Assembly (NCBI GenBank): GCA_947383005.1
Contig: CANDBT010000046.1
Coordinates: 1 to 34,632 of the forward strand
Source of the DNA: an uncultured bacterium
GTDB lineage: Bacteria > Bacillota > Clostridia > Lachnospirales > Lachnospiraceae
Direction: 5' to 3'
Length of the DNA: 34,632 nucleotides
The notes below the pieces were generated by a model. The model searched no databases. It saw nothing but the letters and a program-made list of their open reading frames with translations, and was not told the DNA's origin. This document shows, in pieces, positions 32,966 to 34,632 of the stretch (position 1 is the stretch's first letter; the number at the start of each line of letters is the position of its first letter). The position numbers and the translations under genes were made by a program.

Positions 32966-33708
32966 CATTTTCCTTTTTCCTTTACTACAAAATATATCCT
33001 CTCGCTATCCGGCCCCGGGCTTTTTCTGCTGCCCGCTTCATAAGCCGCAACAAACTCCATACCGGCCTCATGAACGGCCCTGACTATAGTCTCTTGCTCA
33101 TACGCGTGCTGGAAATGGGTTTCTTCATGCTTTCGATAACGTCCGTCCGGTTCCCGGATAAATAATGTCAGATCATATTCATTAACCTGCTGTTCTTCAT
33201 CAAAATAATTTTCCCAGATAAAGCTTCCCTCTTCCCGATTCTCTGCAATCGTCTGCTCTCCCAAAAGCTCTTTATACTTATAAAGAGTGTTTAAATCAAA
33301 AATAAACACTCCACCCGGATCCAGATAATTATTTGCCAGCCTGAACACCTGCACCAATTCGTCATATTCCATCAGATAGTTCATGGAATCACAGATACTG
33401 ACGATAGCTTTTACGGTTCCATATAGCTCAAACTCCCGCATATCCTGCTGCAGATACAAAATCTCACGGCCGCCCTTTTCCATGGCAACCCCCAGCATCT
33501 CCGCGGAAGCATCTATACCGATCATATCATAACCTTCAGCCGCCAGCATCCTGGTCAACGTACCTGTCCCACAGCCCAGATCCAACACCAGACCGCCGTC
33601 AACACCATGTTCCCGCAAAAGCCCGGTCAAATAATCGCACCATTCCTCATAAGGAGTATCCTCCATAAACAGGTCATAAACCTGGGCAAAACCTGTATAT
33701 GCGTCCAT
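32965..33708 (-). CDS. Class I SAM-dependent methyltransferase, substrate unknown
   Basis: 247 residues. Motif I VLDLGCGTG is at 41-49, followed by AAEGYDMIGIDASAEMLGVA, which binds S-adenosylmethionine. Motif IV is near AIVSICDSMNYLM. The N-terminus MDAYTGFAQVYDLFMEDTPYEEW is common in a group of small Firmicute methyltransferases of unassigned substrate. The ATG at 33708 has GGAGG seven bases before it; the open frame extends 29 codons further without family similarity. It overlaps hslO and probably heads the operon. Confidence 0.9.
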   Translation of the reverse strand: MDAYTGFAQVYDLFMEDTPYEEWCDYLTGLLREHGVDGGLVLDLGCGTGTLTRMLAAEGYDMIGIDASAEMLGVAMEKGGREILYLQQDMREFELYGTVKAIVSICDSMNYLMEYDELVQVFRLANNYLDPGGVFIFDLNTLYKYKELLGEQTIAENREEGSFIWENYFDEEQQVNEYDLTLFIREPDGRYRKHEETHFQHAYEQETIVRAVHEAGMEFVAAYEAGSRKSPGPDSERIYFVVKEKGK

Positions 33709-33801
33709 CTCTTTTCCTCCAAAACACCTTGAGAGCACTCTTGGAAACTCTCTTGCACCTATCTTTGCGTTTGATTTTCTGCCAGAAGCACTCAAATTTA
33801 A

Positions 33802-33824
33802 TCAGCGGCAAACTCCCCTATGCG
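33802..33824 (+). repeat. Isolated segment related to the 84-base repeat
   Basis: Shares cagc-gcaaact-ccctatgcgg with the second unit at 23260-23283. It lies between the SEC-C terminator and the methyltransferase start. Confidence 0.4.
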
Positions 33825-33844
33825 GATCCGCACACAGAAGGCAG

Positions 33845-33899
33845 AAAAAGCCGCAAAACGTGCTTCCATCGTTTCCCGGCTTTTGCGGCGGCAATCCTA
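33845..33899 (-). terminator. Terminator of the SEC-C gene
   Basis: On the minus strand GCCGCAAAA (33899-33891) pairs with TTTTGCGGC (33858-33850), followed by TTTTT. The long loop contains an alternative AAAAGCCG pairing. Confidence 0.75.
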
Positions 33900-33900
33900 A

Positions 33901-34410
33901 TCAGGCATTTTTACCGCAGCACTTTTTATATTTCTTTCCGCTTCCGCACGGACATGGATCATTGGGGAAAACCTTTTTCTCCTTACGAACGGTTCCGGAA
34001 GCCTTCTGCTGCTTATATAACTCCTTACGCTTCTCCTCACTGAGAATCTGATCCCACTGAGGCAGATTGTACAGCCAGTCAGCCTTCGCCGCTACCATAT
34101 TGTAATACAGCTTTTCCGGATCAATCTCAATCTTTACCTGTGTATCCTCCTCCATGGTTTCAATAGGATTCTCATAACCTTTCAGGCTTTCATTGATCCC
34201 ATCCAAAAAACCGGTCATAATCAAAAGCTCTGTCTCATACTTTTCTGCCAATTCCCGGACTGTCCCCGTAATCACTTGCGTGGGGTCGGAGAGAATCTTT
34301 TCATAAATCCCCTTCTCGATGGCAAAATACCCCTGCCACAACCGCTCCTTCTCTTTATCATCAGAACCATTGCCATAAGCAAGATTTCTCCAAGTCTCCA
34401 ATAACGCCAT
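33901..34410 (-). CDS. SEC-C zinc-motif protein
   Basis: 169 residues. A helical, acidic body is followed by the SEC-C motif [17 protein letters not shown] at the extreme C-terminus (from residue 150), identical in style to the zinc tail of SecA. The motif binds zinc and in SecA contacts SecB or ribosomes. In stand-alone proteins the role is unknown, so a SecA-related or ribosome-linked function is only a guess. ATG at 34410 is chosen because AAAGG is nine bases away; the ATG three codons upstream directly abuts that site. It forms its own unit with a terminator. Confidence 0.85.
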   Translation of the reverse strand: MALLETWRNLAYGNGSDDKEKERLWQGYFAIEKGIYEKILSDPTQVITGTVRELAEKYETELLIMTGFLDGINESLKGYENPIETMEEDTQVKIEIDPEKLYYNMVAAKADWLYNLPQWDQILSEEKRKELYKQQKASGTVRKEKKVFPNDPCPCGSGKKYKKCCGKNA

Positions 34411-34581
34411 AACACGCATCCTTTCTCCACTTTGTTATTCTGCATCCCTGCTGCCTCGTCATGATATACCCCGCCAGGCTCCCTGTCTGGCCGATTCAAC
34501 ATCATAGACGAATACTTCTGCCGCACAGATTACCCAACTAGTATATAACACTTCTAAAAAATTTGCAATTTTTATTTTTAT

Positions 34582-34632
34582 ATTATAGGAAGCAAAATCA
34601 GCTTCCTATAATCGGATTTACGGTGCTAAGAA
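34582..34632 (+). repeat. Hairpin repeat related to the left-end repeat
   Basis: ATTATAGGAAGC at 34582-34593 and GCTTCCTATAAT at 34601-34612 form a perfect 12-bp stem with a 7-base loop. The bases after it (CGGATTTACGGTGCT) match the minus-strand continuation of the left-end hairpin (CGGATGGACGGCACG) at 11 of 15 positions. The element is cut by the window edge. Confidence 0.65.

Overview
The window looks like chromosomal DNA from an anaerobic low-to-mid GC Firmicute of the class Clostridia, probably Lachnospiraceae. This is inferred from the gene set and protein flavour: a GlgC/GlgD pair, AddA/AddB instead of RecBCD, a membrane-anchored NusG domain II protein beside recO, a DUF5662 protein, a C_GCAxxG_C_C protein and strong Shine-Dalgarno sites. 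No rRNA, tRNA, CRISPR array, transposase or prophage gene was seen. Most of the window is ordinary core genome. Dispersed hairpin-forming repeats fill many of the intergenic gaps.

Layout. 1-126: end of a composite hairpin repeat. 290-2965 (minus): NusG domain II protein, recO and a lipoprotein, probably one transcription unit. 2966-3501: a 536-base gap with repeats and terminator-like hairpins. 3502-4179 (plus): YwaF-type membrane protein whose promoter points to a leaderless mRNA. 4195-6286 (minus): MATE exporter and a hypoxanthine/uracil-DNA glycosylase. 6412-9443 (plus): an AT-rich two-gene island with its own promoter. It encodes a PD-(D/E)xK nuclease-like protein overlapping a DNA methyltransferase that carries zinc ribbons, and is best read as a restriction-modification system. 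9503-12392 (plus): C_GCAxxG_C_C redox protein, then a DUF2975 / small HTH regulator / large membrane protein operon behind a long palindrome. 12609-14953 (plus): glgC-glgD. 15176-22482 (minus): addB-addA. 22671-23105 (plus): small membrane-anchored protein. 23494-25797 (minus): ftsH with a repetitive acidic tail. 26352-27965 (plus): pyrG. 28202-28414 (plus): small acidic protein. 28508-29056 (minus): DUF5662 protein. 29258-29458 (plus): cold-shock protein. 29622-33708 (minus): methyltransferase, hslO, udp, cdd and deoB. 33901-34410 (minus): SEC-C protein. 34582 to the end: another copy of the left-end hairpin repeat.

How the genes work together. udp, cdd and deoB make a pyrimidine nucleoside salvage and pentose-phosphate recovery route: cytidine to uridine, uridine to ribose-1-P, ribose-1-P to ribose-5-P. 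glgC and glgD should form an ADP-glucose pyrophosphorylase that supplies glycogen synthesis. addA, addB and recO serve double-strand-break resection and RecA loading, and the glycosylase repairs deaminated bases. The accessory signal most worth pursuing is the 6.4-9.5 kb island. Near-identical 20-base segments lie at the start of its first gene and at the start of the next host gene, as if the cassette had been inserted there.
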